Shown here piece after piece: positions 10,399-23,900 of a DNA stretch of 64,000 bases; within the stretch, counting starts at the first letter, position 1, and the number at the start of each line of letters is the position of its first letter. A model generated the notes under the pieces. The model saw only the letters and a program-made list of their open reading frames with translations, was not told the origin of the DNA and made no database searches. The stretch is taken from assembly GCF_018143015.1 (NCBI RefSeq), contig NC_054756.1, positions 18,931,361 to 18,995,360 of the forward strand, given 5' to 3'. This stretch comes from Lytechinus variegatus (taxonomy: Eukaryota > Echinodermata > Echinoidea > Temnopleuroida > Toxopneustidae). The translations under genes were made by a program, and so were the position numbers.

Positions 10399-10729
10399 GA
10401 CCCGAGACAAAAATATTGTCATTTCATGTTGAGATAAGGTAAAAGGAACACAAAAAACTGTTTCCACAGTAAAACCCCAAAATCACCCATTTATAGCCCA
10501 CTCCTAATGATAATTATGTAAATATCTGTGTTCGATAATTAATAATGATTGTCTTTTATTGTTATATATTCTTAAGTGCTTGGATCTTTATAAAACCTGA
10601 TGAATTAGAGAAAATAACTAATAATGAAAACAAAGAAACAACAAAACACTATGACGTACGTTCAACCCAAAAGAATATACTAAATCATTTATGTTTTTCG
10701 TTGTTTTTCCTGTTATAGAAACTGTGATT

Positions 10730-11225
10730 CGTGGACTTTCAGGACTTGCGGGCAAGGGCGCCGGAAGCGGGGGGGGGGCAGGGGGGGCAACGTGCCCCCC
10801 TGAAAGATGAAAAATGATAAATTATTTAAGGACAAAAGTAAATGAAGGAACTTTTCTGCCTGAAAATTGTCATTTCCATTGTAAAAAATGAAAAAAATTT
10901 GCCCCTGACGGGGCAAATACATTATCATAGTAAGCCTCGCGTCTTTTGACGAACAGTTCCTCTGAAACATAGCTTTGATAAGCCCCTTTTCCATCTTATT
11001 ACAGTGTGATAACGTTTAACCTTTTAATTAATACATTTCAGACTAAAAGCGAATGGCAAATTGATAGTGGTCCACCAATGATTAGGTTTATAATTCTATG
11101 ATGCTGGCTGTGTCGTCTAACAAACGCGCGGTCGCCCAGAAACGCTCAGACCGGACCCGATATCACTAACGCGCGTGAACACTAGTTACTCGAGCAAGAT
11201 ATGGAATCTATGTCATAGCTGTCAA
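10730..11225. other. Non-coding DNA with GC-rich repeat fragment
   Basis: A block at about 10755-10810 holds a G run and a run of C (GGCGCCGGAAGCGGGGGGG). It resembles the ends of the TCCGCCCCTG repeat family seen elsewhere here. The remainder is AT-rich with no recognisable gene. Confidence 0.4.
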
Positions 11226-12298
11226 CAGGCGCGGATCCAGGAGGGGGCCAAGCCGGCCCCGGCCCCCCTATTTTTTAACAACCTACAGAAAAAAGTGTAC
11301 TTTATCTTGATAAAAACTACGAAAAACAGAAAGAAAAGTAAGAAAGAGGTATTACACGCATGATGTGTAATTTACAGAAAGCAAACAAGAGAAAGGTGAG
11401 GGGAAGAATTGGAAAATAGACTTTATATAGACTATATATAAGAATTTTCGCTCGCGCTTCGCGCTCGCATTGTCTGTGTAATGAATCCCATGCAAAAGGA
11501 TTAAATGACACTTTATATATCCAGTTCTGAAAACAATTTGCACACAATATTTTAGCTCGCACATCAAGCTTTCATTATTTTGTTTGATTTACACAAATTG
11601 TTATATCAAATTCTTCAGCTCGTGCTGCGCGCTTGCATTGTTTGACTTATGAGATACTTCTCTTTGGAAATTCTTTCCAAAATTTGTCAAAATGCTCCTT
11701 TATCATGTCAGTATATAAAAAAATAAGCTCGTGCTTTGCGCTTGCATTTAATGGTTTGAGACACACAGCTTGTTCTTTATTTAAATAAAAACGCGCTTAG
11801 ACTGTTCAGTTTTCAGGTCGGAATATCAAAAATTTGAGCTCGCGCTTCGCATTCTCATTGTTTAATTGGTGATACTTGTATCCTCTTCATTAATCACTAA
11901 AAGCAGTCCTAATTGAGTCCCTTTTCACGTTACTATAATAAAATTTCGGCTCGCGCTTCGCGCTCGCATTGTTAGTTGGATAATTATCTTTGTTCATGAT
12001 TATAAAAACTGCTCAGAATCTTCAGTTCTAAGGACATAAAATGTAAAAGAATTTTAGCTCGCGCTTCGCGCCCGCATTATATATTACGATCACATGATAT
12101 ACCTTATCTTGTTTATAACAATAAAAATTAACATATACTTAAAATTTCAGTTTCTATATAGTTAGGACTACCCCCTGAAAAACCCAACAAAAAATCAGAT
12201 TATAGCGGCCAATCAAGAAAAAAAATATTGATGAAAATATTTTTCGCCCCCCCCCCCCCCCTATTGGCGAAAGCTGGATCCGCCCCTGGTCAAGCCCA
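11226..12298. mobile_element. Repeat element with inverted ends and ~110-base internal repeats
   Basis: The element opens with CAGGCGCGGATCCAG and closes with CTGGATCCGCCCCTG, an imperfect terminal inverted repeat. Inside, the GC-rich word GCTCGCGCTTCGCGCTCGCATTGT, itself partly palindromic, starts near 11449, 11618, 11726, 11837, 11948 and 12057. Spacing is about 110 bases after the first gap. Related arrays occur at 47800-49280 and 56820-57640. No coding capacity is seen. Confidence 0.65.
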
Positions 12299-12384
12299 GA
12301 AACCATAACATCTCAAGAAAACTTGTTTCAATTATTTAATTTTCAACTAAATATAAATTGAGTTAATACAGTGATAACAAGAGA

Positions 12385-12690
12385 GCGGTGTTGCATGGCT
12401 CAGTCGGAACGCGTCTGCCCGTCGAAGTCGAACCAAAGATCGTAGGTTCGAGTCCACCCTGGGCGGATGACTGAAGTCGGTGCTTTGTGTGTAAACGTCT
12501 CTCCCATGTTTCATAGATGCAGGCTATGCAATGGAAAACATTCCGTCCCCCGGATAGGCTGTTAAATGAAGGCCCCGTGTAGAGGAGAGTCACCACCTTT
12601 GCACGTTAAGAACCCACTGCACTATTCCCACTATTCGTATAAGAGTAGGGGGGGAAACCCCGGACGGTGTCGAGGTCCACCTGCACCCCC
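12385..12690 (+). mobile_element. tRNA-derived SINE
   Basis: It has an A box (TGGCTCAGTCGG, about 12396) and a B box (GGTTCGAGTCC, 12445) at tRNA-like spacing, so RNA polymerase III could start here. The flanking arms do not pair as a working tRNA, and a body of about 200 non-tRNA bases follows, ending in a C-rich tract. Confidence 0.7.
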
Positions 12691-14118
12691 CCCCCCATTA
12701 GTTATATCGGGAGGAGAGACCTGTTGATCATAGTGATTCAGTTCGCTTTTCGCCTCCAAGGCACATGTGACGCCAAACAAATAACAATTCAGTGCCCTAA
12801 AGAAAATACCAAGGTCATTTCAACTCAATATAGACATGTTATCAGAAAATTACACTCAGAATAATCATGTGTAGAGGATTATAATTTATAATTTGTAAAA
12901 ATGGTGAATCCCACTCGAAAGCAACTTAGAGATAATGTTTAGACATGAAGAAAATAAAATCATCTGTAAAAGTGTCTTCTTGACCGGACTCATATTATCC
13001 GAGATATGAATAAAAATGTAAGGAATATAAAAGAAAAAAAATAAGCGTTACAGTACTGCTCTACTATAAAAAAAAAATCTTCAATTTTCACAGCCCCGCA
13101 TTTTCCTCTATTCCTTTTCATTGGCATGATTGGAAGGCGTTTTGTCTGATACTATTTCAGCTCATATGTAGTACTTATGTATTTTAGATTCCAAAACTTC
13201 TTCCCATTACCTGTTACTAATCAGATCGAAATGGCAGCTATGTTCTCTGGTTCATCCCAGCTTTTGTTATTCATGGACGTTTGCAAAAAAAAAAAAACAA
13301 CAACCCGGGAGTGGGTGGGGCTGCAAGACCTAAATTTTCGAAGAAATGTAAGAGCGAGGGGATTTGTGATGGGGGAGCTTTTGCATTTTCTAGAAGAAAA
13401 TTGAAGGATTTCGTGCACACTTTTGGTGAATTTTGTGAATTTTGCCCTCTCGATCGGCGGCCCCCGGCTGCGTACGGTCATGTTTGTCATCTTAAAGTCT
13501 TTAAAAGGCTTATATTACATTGGTTTGAAACAATCTCGTTTGCAAAAGGCTCGTAATTTGCTGGAACTGCGACCCTGGTCATGAAGAAACACCAGGCTGG
13601 GTCAGAAGGAAGGAAACAGAAGGAGCAAAAAGAACTCCAAGACTGTTTAATTCTCAAGAAATTTATTTTTGAATGCACTTAGAAACGCAACTTTTATACT
13701 CCATTTTTACACAAAAACCTTACCGCGGGGGGGGGGGGGTTCCCATAGCCTCTCCCGCTCTATCGCTTCGGTATCTCACGCTGTCAAAAATATTGTGCCC
13801 CCTTCGGGATTTTGCCCCCCCCCCCCCCAAAAAAAAAAAAAAAAAAAAAAAAACTGAAAGTGTTCCGGCGCGCCTGCTTGCGGGAAGCTATTCTTTCAAC
13901 AGTAACATCGCCAAGTGAGATATTATTCATGGATTATTGAGCTGCAAAAAAAGTATTTGGAAGGTCAATAAGTTATCGAACGGAATCATGTACATATTTT
14001 CATGGAAATGACAATGTATCTAATTGAATCAAAACTGTTTGTATTGTAACGTGTGCCGATCCCGGTTAGGACTCTGGTAGGAGGAGGGCAGTATATATAA
14101 CACGATCAGAGTCATGAA
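12691..14118. other. Non-coding stretch with homopolymer tracts
   Basis: No gene is recognised. A repeat fragment at 13725-13852 starts with a run of about 12 G and ends with about 14 C followed by about 25 A. Open frames here read through these tracts and are not credible. Confidence 0.5.
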
Positions 14119-14250
14119 TGGAGAGAATTTGGCCAACCCTATTTCAATGGGTCAACAACATGGAGTATGATGCTTTGTTGGGCAAGACCAATTCATATGA
14201 AATTGCGCATTGTTGAAACCCATTGAAACTGGGTTGGTCGAACTCTCCAT
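14119..14250. mobile_element. Short foldback element
   Basis: TGGAGAGAATTTGGCCAACCC and GGGTTGGTCGAACTCTCCA are inverted ends. Inside, TTTCAATGGGT and ACCCATTGAAA also pair. About 130 bases, non-coding. From 14251 to 15851 the DNA is AT-rich with no recognisable gene. Confidence 0.65.
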
Positions 14251-15851
14251 CTCTCTATTAATAGCTCTAAACACGATTGTTGTATTCCTTACAGGGTATA
14301 CGTTAATCAATATCTTCCGAACTATTCAGGCTCATGTGAATTATCAATAGTAACTACCAACTTATTTCGTTTTTAGTCACACTGAGACAACTGAACTGAG
14401 TTGGAATGCCCTTTGGAAATACTCTTTATTGAACATAATCTAAGTAAAGAAATAACATTTTCTATATTGTAACTTGTAAATAATTCTATTAAAGAAATAA
14501 TGTTTGCATTAATTAAGATTTCACTTCCATTTGTAACTTTGAGTTACATAATAATGATGAAGATTGTTATACTGATACATGCGCCCTAACATATTAATAA
14601 TGCTTTAGCTAACATTTACATTTGTATTTTTATTTTATAAATATAGGCCTACTCTTTTTGGTAGAACTTCATATGTGGTATATCTCCCATTTATAACGTG
14701 AAACCGTCCCTAAAGTATCATCTACATGTTGTTTGTAAATGAACATGAGACTTATACTACATATTTATTTTTCCTCGATATAACCCAAGAGGCACAGTTT
14801 AATGTGACTGTGTATCAACATCTGCTTAATGACATCACTCTCCTTGTCAACATTTTTTTCAGTATGATTTTTAACTTGAATTATCGTTGGACAATACATA
14901 TCCAAATCTTTTAGTTCATTAAACATTGCATTGTGATTAGAAGCTCTATGAGGGCATAAGGCGGGGTAACACTTTTTGGTTATCTTTTGTACAATTCCTG
15001 TAAATCAATTGCAATATTATGTGATCCATGACCGAATCAAATTTAAATTGGAATAATATAATATAACAACAAGTTAAACAATCCATGATTACTATCAAAC
15101 AAGAAAAATACAAATCTTGAGATGAAACTGAAACGAAATATCAAATTGATAAATCAGAAATCTATATTTAATGTTACAGAAACCATGGTAACATTAGTAA
15201 CTAATGTTGATTCAAAATTAGACGAAGTTGTGCCTTTTTCTGTGACACGTCATGTGGTGGGCATAAAATAAATACAGATTGGTCTAGAAATGTTTATTAC
15301 ACCCAAGTGGGGCATTGGGATTTTTTTTTTGGGGGGGGGGGCGCCAGACAAAAATGAAGTCACCATTCTCCGTAACACCTTTTTTCTTAAAAACAAAAAT
15401 CAGATTTGACTGCCCTGGAACTTGAAATAAAATGCATTTGTAAGCCGTACAAAAAAAAAAAAACAGAAATGTAAAATACACTTTACATATAAATCCGATC
15501 GTTTTGTACATAATAAAATGTTTACTACATAATCATTTTGCTTCGCTTGATGTATTAATCCACTTTATCCATTTTAGGTTCGTATTTTCTGCATGTCTAT
15601 CATTGGCCAAATAAAAATGTACAAGAAAGCAACAAATATAAATGGTAGCTGATTTGCTGTTTGAAAAATTAAGGAAAATCCAATGTGGAAGAGAAGGGTA
15701 CACCAACACAAAGAGAAAGAGATGTAGATTATTTGAGAGAAGGAGAGAGAGAGGGAGAGGGGGTGTGGGGGTTGTAGCAGGATAAGAAAGGAGCGGGTGT
15801 TTGGATGAATGTATCAGTGTTGCTTGGAGGTAGAAAAAGATTGTGGTAATG

Positions 15852-16096
15852 CTACACAGCAAAAACTGTGGTGTTAACTTGTGTACATAGAGGACCACAC
15901 CAGTTACTTTAGGCCGGTGTTGAATTGATGGTGTTAGTTTTACACCTATAGGTGTTATTACAACACCTATGGTTGTTACATTTACACTCTTTGGTGTTAT
16001 GTTCAATCTTTAGGGTGTTATTTTAACATCTCAGGATGTGGTCCTCTATTAACACCAATTGGTGTCAGTTTTAACACCACAGTTTTTCCAGTGTAG
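15852..16096. mobile_element. MITE with CTACAC ends
   Basis: It starts CTACACAGCAAAAACTGTGG and ends CCACAGTTTTTCCAGTGTAG, a near-perfect terminal inverted repeat of about 25 bases. The interior repeats GGTGTTA and its complement TAACACC many times and contains an inverted GAGGACCACA/TGTGGTCCTC pair. Non-coding. Confidence 0.8.
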
Positions 16097-16987
16097 GATG
16101 TGTCTGCAAATATAATGAAAATGCATTTGGACGAAAATATAAGTATCCTTTAAGTGCCAAGAGATAGTAGGATAAAATGAGGTGGGGGTCATTAGGAATG
16201 TGATTAATATTAATAACATAAATAAAAAATGGGAACCAAAGGAGATACCGGTAGTTTAAAGAACAAAATGCTTATAGAGACCTAGAAGATTATGCAATAT
16301 TGAAATTTGATACTGAATATACATAAGTAAATACGGAACCAATTCAAGCCAGGTGCGTAATGAGCCCAAAATTATAAGCGGGCCAGACAGGAAGTATGGG
16401 GCCGAATTTACGTTCAGAAGAAATAACAGTTTCATGAAGTATTCCCTTTGTAGCATTATAACAAAACATTCCCATCACACGCGTAATCTCAAATCCCAAA
16501 TTATTGAAATTGTCTAAGTAAATGGACAATTTGGTATCATGAGCTAACTATAGTATATATTATCATGGTTTTTTCTGCTCCTAAATTTTTTTATATCAAA
16601 ATCATGAGGATATGTCAATATCTGACAATATAAAATAGCATACTTCAAGTATTCGCAGATATAATCATATAACACATTACGCTTATGCATTTAAAAACAA
16701 AGCACATTCGTCACAAAATTTACAGTGCGCCACAAAAAAATCACAAGCTTTTTTATACAATATGAATGGAAAAAGGAAATGATGTAGAAAGGAGAAACAG
16801 CTTTCATAGCTGGCACCATGATTGTATAGTAGGTTGATGAGTGTTTTCGAAAATATTACTACATTATAAAAACTTTTAACGGAGGCATTAAAAATATTAA
16901 CAGCATATTTCAAGTACTTTTTTTCAAAATGATATCGCATTATCATATCTAATTTTACTTTCAGCGAGACAACCATTTCCCTTAACA

Positions 16988-16993
16988 TTTAAT
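16988..16993 (-). terminator. Possible poly(A) signal of the minus-strand MAM gene
   Basis: ATTAAA on the minus strand lies about 130 bases past the stop codon at 17123. It is the nearest match to a poly(A) signal; no transcript evidence is available. Confidence 0.3.
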
Positions 16994-17122
16994 CCATCAT
17001 AATATTGACCTCCCGAAGCTGAACGTACCAAATAATATGGACCATGAAAGTAGACTTGATTACTAACCAATGAACATGATGAACACAAAGATTAAACGCA
17101 AAAGACAAGATAAGACAAATAT

Positions 17123-17918
17123 TTATCTGTCATCTTGTACAGGGTTATATATTACATTATCAACCCTTATTTCACCATTCATTGGTTTATATAAAATATT
17201 ATCGACCATCATTTCCTTGGGTTTGGGTGGAATATTCTTTCTTGTCGCCGGAACAGGTACCTTCCTCTCACTCGATTTAGTCTTCTTCGATTTTGACTGC
17301 GGGGATGGCTCTGTAATAGTCACTGTTTCATATGGACTTGAAAGATCGCCACGTTTAGTAGCGTCATTCGCAACGGCCGTTCCAGTGTCATCGACGTACT
17401 GGTACCCACCGGTGATGTCGTCCTTCACGGTCACCGGATCATAACCGTTGTCTTCTAAACCCAAGCCATGACTATCACCCGTTGCCATGGCATCTGAGGA
17501 GGTATCATCGATGTAGGTGTAGCGCTCTGGTTTATTGTCATACAGCGCCTCCGGATCCCGGGGACTCCTGCTGTCTACATTCTCTTCATTCTCCACGAGC
17601 ATGGATGCGCGGTCAGGATTCAGCACAAAATATTGCCTGGTCTCCGCGTCTTCTCCATCTCCTGGAACTGCGGACCTTGAAGTACGAGAAGCATGACTGG
17701 AACCATTCGGTGACTGACTTCCGCTTAGTGTTCCATTCACCTCCGGGTTGTTCAGGGTAGAAGCCGTCGAGCGCCATGTGCTGCTGTCGAAGGTGCTGTC
17801 AGTGTCCCGCCGTGTATCTCTTGTACTGTGGTGTAGCCCGTCCATTCCTGTGTTGTAAGCATGGTTGTCGTATCTATGGATGGACTCCAGCGAAATGGGC
17901 TTTTCTGGCTGTTGACGT
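17123..17918 (-). CDS. Minus MAM gene exon 8: cytoplasmic tail with SH2-type motifs
   Basis: A single 796-base exon codes the whole tail. Tyrosine sites in order include YDN (twice), YFVL, YIDD, YDPV, YVDD, YETV, YKPM and YNPV. A proline-rich, basic patch (RKNIPPKPK) could bind SH3 domains. Two near-repeats, TYIDDTSSD and QYVDDTGTA, and another pair near the end (VDNILYKPM, VDNVIYNPV) suggest that motifs were duplicated inside the tail. The paralogue's last exon codes only 72 residues. Confidence 0.87.
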
Positions 17919-20900
17919 CTGTATGTTTCATTGAAAATTTAAACATAAAAAAGTTTTTGAAGAACAAGTTTACCCCAACAGCAAGGAGATATACTGAACT
18001 ACTCCCTCGCCTATCCATATCACTTCAACCTCTATCCACTTTCAGTCCTTTCCATAAACCATTTCTGCGATTGTCATACCACCTTGTAATTCTTCAAACA
18101 CCACCTAACAGTAAGATTATTTTGATGAAAAGGTCGGAGACAATCCAAATAAGTACTTGAATTCTTCAAAATCAGAATGATTGCAATTCTAAGCTTCACG
18201 TAATATATGTTATGGCATTAGGCCTACTTGATATTTTGAAAATAAAGATACAAAGGATACTGAATATACATGTAATTGTCACAATGAACCTAAATTTCTT
18301 TAACACTAACACTTTTAGACTAACATTTTTGATTATGTAAGTGAATTAGTCATACGTTTACCAATCCCACACTTAAAAAAATCTGTATCTCGAATGTATT
18401 TTTTTATCAAGCATCTTATGCACACGTAAAAATGGTAAGGTACAAACAAAAATGAACGAACCTATTTCTGATGAAACAGACAAGAAGTATTACTGCAACT
18501 ACTAAAAGCAATCCTGCGGCACTTAGAGAAATCGGCAATACAGTACTTGATCCTAAATAAAATTGTAGAAATTATGGCGAGGAATAGTTAAAAAGAATAA
18601 AAAAATAACGTTTTAAGAACCTATCTTTGCAATTATTTATAGTCTTCTTTGAACAAAGAATTAAACACGCAATAGATTTACTACTTATTAAATATTATTG
18701 ATTCTTCTATTCAATTTGATTTTCAAATAAGAGTTGAATATCCGTTGTCTACATTCTCGAGCATGAACCATCAATAAACAATTTGGTCTTTGGAAGGTGT
18801 TTTGAATTTTCATGGAAGATCCTGAAAACTTAAGCAAATTTTTTCTACGGCCATGGATCACAAGGGGAAGAGAAATCATTCGTCAATATCTATTCTAACA
18901 CTCATCTTAAAGATTTTTTTGGTTTAAATTTTTCTTTCTTATTTTGTTGAAATAGGATTTAATAGATGAAATAACACTCCATAAGAAATTACTTTGGGAA
19001 CTCCTAAAATGATATGAGCATGAGTATACTTTGTCCTTTAGAAAATAGCATTTGTCATTCATGTAATGCAACCCAAACCTTTTCTCGGGATTGGTGAAAT
19101 GGAACTTGATGACCTTGTAGTCATCTCTGTACCAGATGTTAGCTCATCCGACATATCTGATGTCGCAACAGAATTACCAGGAACGGTGAGTCCCTGGTTT
19201 GTGGCAGGGGAACTGGATGACATAGGTGCAGTTGTGACATCGGTACTTGCGCTGTTTGTAGGAACTGTTGAAGTGTACAAATCTAATAATTGCGAGATTA
19301 AAAGGAGACAGAAAATCTAAAGAATGAACTGAGGGAGGTGGGTTTTAGTCTTTCATGCATCGTATGCATAAAGCTGAATCAGAGAATATATTATTTTATT
19401 TGATTTATAGTTTTCTTTAGCATTCACATAAATGTATAATACATTTTTCCATTACACAACAAACATAATATTGACTTATGTTTTTGGCATGAATTATAGA
19501 TAGAAAAAGGGAAATAATGTAAATCTAAACAAATATTCAAATTCACAATTAGCAGGAGAAGGGGTGTCATCAAAAGAAGATTGCTTGAAAGAAAAATTAC
19601 AACCCCAACTTAAACCTCATTAGACTAACTGGTTGTCTTTCTTTATAATCATGTGTATCACCATTTTAAAGCATCTATACGTAGAAAAAAAAACGTATTA
19701 GATACGAATAACAGCATAAATAATGACTGCGTTGTGTTTAGTAAGGCCCGCTGTATGTCACTCTTTAAAAAATGACTGTACACTTCTTTCTTTTTATTTT
19801 CCATTTAAATACTTGAATATGGCGCATTTCAGGGACCAATTCTATCTATAAAAAGAATTCATATAATCCTCTTTTGCGGATTTTGACAAATAAAATTTTC
19901 ATGTACAATGACGATTTTATTTTTTATTTTTTTGATTATGTATTTCCGGACGAAACAAGAGCACAAATGGATGCAAGTATGATGAAAACCTTAGGAGATT
20001 TTGCACTTACCCTGTGGGTGATTATAAATGAAGATATCATCGATACCCACATCAGCCTTTTCTGAAACCCTGGTTGATGTGAATGTAATCTGTTTGAACA
20101 AAACACACACATAGTTGGGCTTGAACTGTTTAGGCATTTGTCAACAACAAAACATTAGTAATCATGATCATCAGACAGTCAATTTTCAAATGAAAAGTCT
20201 CTTCTTTGACATGATAATGATAACAATGGAAAGCATATAGACCTGTATTAAACCTGAAAGTCCACATTTTATTGTTTGAAATAGACATGAAATGAAATAC
20301 TCCGAAAATTTGCTTTGCCCAATTGATCGCGGTCCCGGCAGTCACTGTGCAGCGCCAGATCGACGTAGCTCTATTCCTTGCGTTGTTGAACGCCAAACAG
20401 GGTAGCAGCAAGTCCCATCTTTTAATGTCTTTTGGTCTGACGCGGCCGGGGTTTGAACTCCCGACTTCCCGGTTGTGAGATGGACGCTCTACCAACTGAG
20501 CCAACACACCGGTATTATGTATGATAGACAACAAAAGGGAAAATTTTAGTATAAACTACTACCTTTTACATATTTCCATAAATTTAAATTGATTTTAACA
20601 CACTTGTTAAAGTGTTGAAATCAATATTGTGTAATGATTTCTGGTGTAAAATATCCCTTTTCACCATCATGAAACTGCGCAAATATCGCACCCTTTTTTA
20701 ATGTCATGTCTATGTCATAGCAGAAAGATAATTTCTAAGGCTAATGCATGCTAAGAGCTGCACTCTAGCAGCATTACAGATGTCAAAATTGAATTTTCCG
20801 TTAACCAATCACATTGTTCTGCCTAATTTTGTGCAAATCATCTTCAAGCTTCCTTTTGATGGTGTCGCCTCTATACCTTCCTAGTTAAACCATTTAACGG

Positions 20901-23900
20901 CATTTTAAGGCCTACCAACATTTGAGTAATAAAGATAATATAATAATTTGAGCAACATCTTGAGAATATTGTGGATAATATGAATTTCATGTGATGAATA
21001 TCTTATTGTTTATACATAATGATATATCCTAGAACAATTTTATATCCATATATGAAACGCCACATTAAATTCAATTCTTCACTTGTGAAATAATACAAAG
21101 TAATATAAATCATATTCAATTTTATAGATGAACATTCTTACTTCGTAAAAAAGTATAAAATGGAGCATGAATAGAAATGAGGGGGTCCACTGAAAGCAAA
21201 GCTTGTAAGGTGTGGATCCACCTTGGAAATAAAAAGAAAACAATATTGTGGAATTATTCATTTATGCGTATGATCTTGATAATACAGGAAAGAAAAAGAG
21301 AATTAAATTACTGTCCACATGAGAGTACTGCTTGAAATATCATAATCCTTTTGGGATATTAAAACAAGGTATTCTCTATCATCTGGTCATGATGCTATCT
21401 TATCATAAATATGTAACTATTTCTTTTTCCAAATTAGGCAGACTTTTATTACCTGAAGTGGAAAGTCTCCACAGGAAACTGTCATATTTTGTTGATACCA
21501 TTGGTTTCCCTGATCTCCAAGCTGAGTAAGGACTGTCTCCCCTCCTTGACACACACCAATCTCAAGTTTTCCATTCTGATATCCATTTAGAGAGAGCAAG
21601 ATGAAAAGTAACAAGTGTTCAAGAAGAGAGTTTAAGAAGTAACAAGTGGAATGCCTCTGGCCGTCTCACCTGCATCACGCGGTTCAATATAGCAGCAGTG
21701 CTGACTTTGAATACTACTCTAACTCGCACAAGATGTTCAGTGATACATGGTTACTCTTATGTCCACTTTTTATGAACTAGACCAATAAACTTACAGAGAT
21801 ATGATGGTTATTCAACAAAAAACCCCAACATGGCCAAAGTTCATTGACCTTACATGACCTTTGACCTTGATCATGTGACCTGAAACTCGAACAGGATGTT
21901 CAGTGATACTTGATTACTCTTATGTACAAGTTTCATGAATCAGATCCATAAACTTTCAAAGTTATGATGGTAATTCAACAGATACACCCAATTCGGCGAA
22001 AGTTCATTGACCTTTGACCTTGGTCATGTGACCTGAAACGCGCACAGGATGTTCAGTGATACTTGATTACTCTAATGTCCAAGTTTAATGAACTAGACCA
22101 ATAAACTTTCAAAGTTATGATGGTAATTCAACAAATACCCCGATTCGGCCAAAGTTCATTGACCCTAAATGACCTTTGACCTTAATCATGAGACCTGAAA
22201 CTTGCACAAAATTTTCAGTGATGCTTGATTACTATTATGTCCAAGTTTCATGAATCAGATCCATAAACTTTCAAAGTTATGATGGGAATTCAACAGATAT
22301 CCCCAATTCGGCCAAAGTTCATTGACCCTAAATGACCTTTGACCTTGGTCATGTGACGTGAAACTCATGCAGGATGTTCAGTGATACTAGATTAACCTTA
22401 TGTCCAAGTTTCATGAACTAGGTCCATATATTTTCTAAGTTATGATGACATTTCAAAAACTTAACCTCAGGTTAAGATTTCGATGTTGATTCCTCCAACA
22501 TGGTCTAAGTTCATTGACCCTAAATGACCTTTGACCTTGGTCATGTGACATGAAACTCTAATAGGATGTTCAGTAATACTTGATTAACCTTATGGCCAAG
22601 TTTTATTAACTAGGTCCATATACTTTCTAAGTTATGACGTCATTTCAAAAACTTAACCTCAGGTTAAGATTTGATGTTGACGCCGCCGCCGCCGCCGCCG
22701 CCGTCGCCGTCGGAAAAGCGGCGCCTATAGTCTCACTTTGCTTCGCAGGTGAGACAAAAACAGTAAAAAAAAAACTTATAAAGAAGGGGGTTAGGGGGAT
22801 ATAGATGAAATGAATGGCAATGGGAAGTTTGTGTATTATTTGTGGGTATTCAACCTCATTGCGTGAATGTGAGTGCATGGGTGAGTGCATGTGGAGGTAC
22901 CGTGGCCGAGTGGTCTACGGCGCCTGGTAGACACGTGAAAGTCCGGGGTTCGATCCTGGCTACGTGAGCAAGGCATAAAATCGACCAGGATCTTATGCTC
23001 TTGTATCCTCCATTGAAATAGATCGAAACGTTAATATGCATTCTGTGTTACTAACTGTGGACTGGACTTGTTTGAAAAATAATAATAAAAAAATGTGTGT
23101 GTATGTGGGGGGGGGGGGCATGTTACCAGCATGACAGTTGGCACAATAAAAAAATCGCCAAACACATACATGTAGGATGTCTTCCATTGCGAATGATGTC
23201 GAATGCATGTCTGTATTATCGAAATTAGACTTGTGCTCTTTGGAGACAACCACTTTCAGAAAGTCATACCCATATCCTCACTGACGATGTCAGGCAGACG
23301 GACATGTACAAGCCACATTATATCTATAGAGAGTGCAATACTGTAATGACTACTTGGATTCTTACCCCGTATAAATGATACCAGAACGTCAGCCATCCTT
23401 GATCATCTGTCAAATTGAATGGAGGGGTTGCTATGGTAGCCTTCTGACCATTACTCCCTTCATTTGAGTCTGACCATAAGAACCTTCCTGCATAAACTAA
23501 ATCACAATAAATCATGATATTCCCGTGATAGCTGTAGCATATAAAATTGGACGCATACGATATATAAAATGGTTTGGGTTATGGATGCTTACTGCTACAC
23601 TCTATGGGTACACTTGAAAAACAAATTGTATAAAAATGACCCAAATGTATATTTATATTATAAAATTTAGGTGACACAGAGCTCTATAAAACTGGTGCCA
23701 TAGAACCAGATTACTGATTGGTGATATCGATGTAACTAGCTTATATAGTTCAATAGATTTTGAATCCTATTCCTGTTCCCTTTTAGACATCATGTGTCCA
23801 TTTACACAAACCTGAAACGGCATCGAACTACAACATGTTTCCGATTGCTGATGTGGTTTCCCGGGGGGGGGGGGGCAGTTACATTGAGGAGTTGATACCA

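Noticed and set aside
17752..18018. 88-codon minus-strand frame over the start of the MAM tail exon
   Set aside because: Exon 7 ends in phase 2, which selects the other frame; that frame runs to the stop at 17123 and has the tyrosine motifs.
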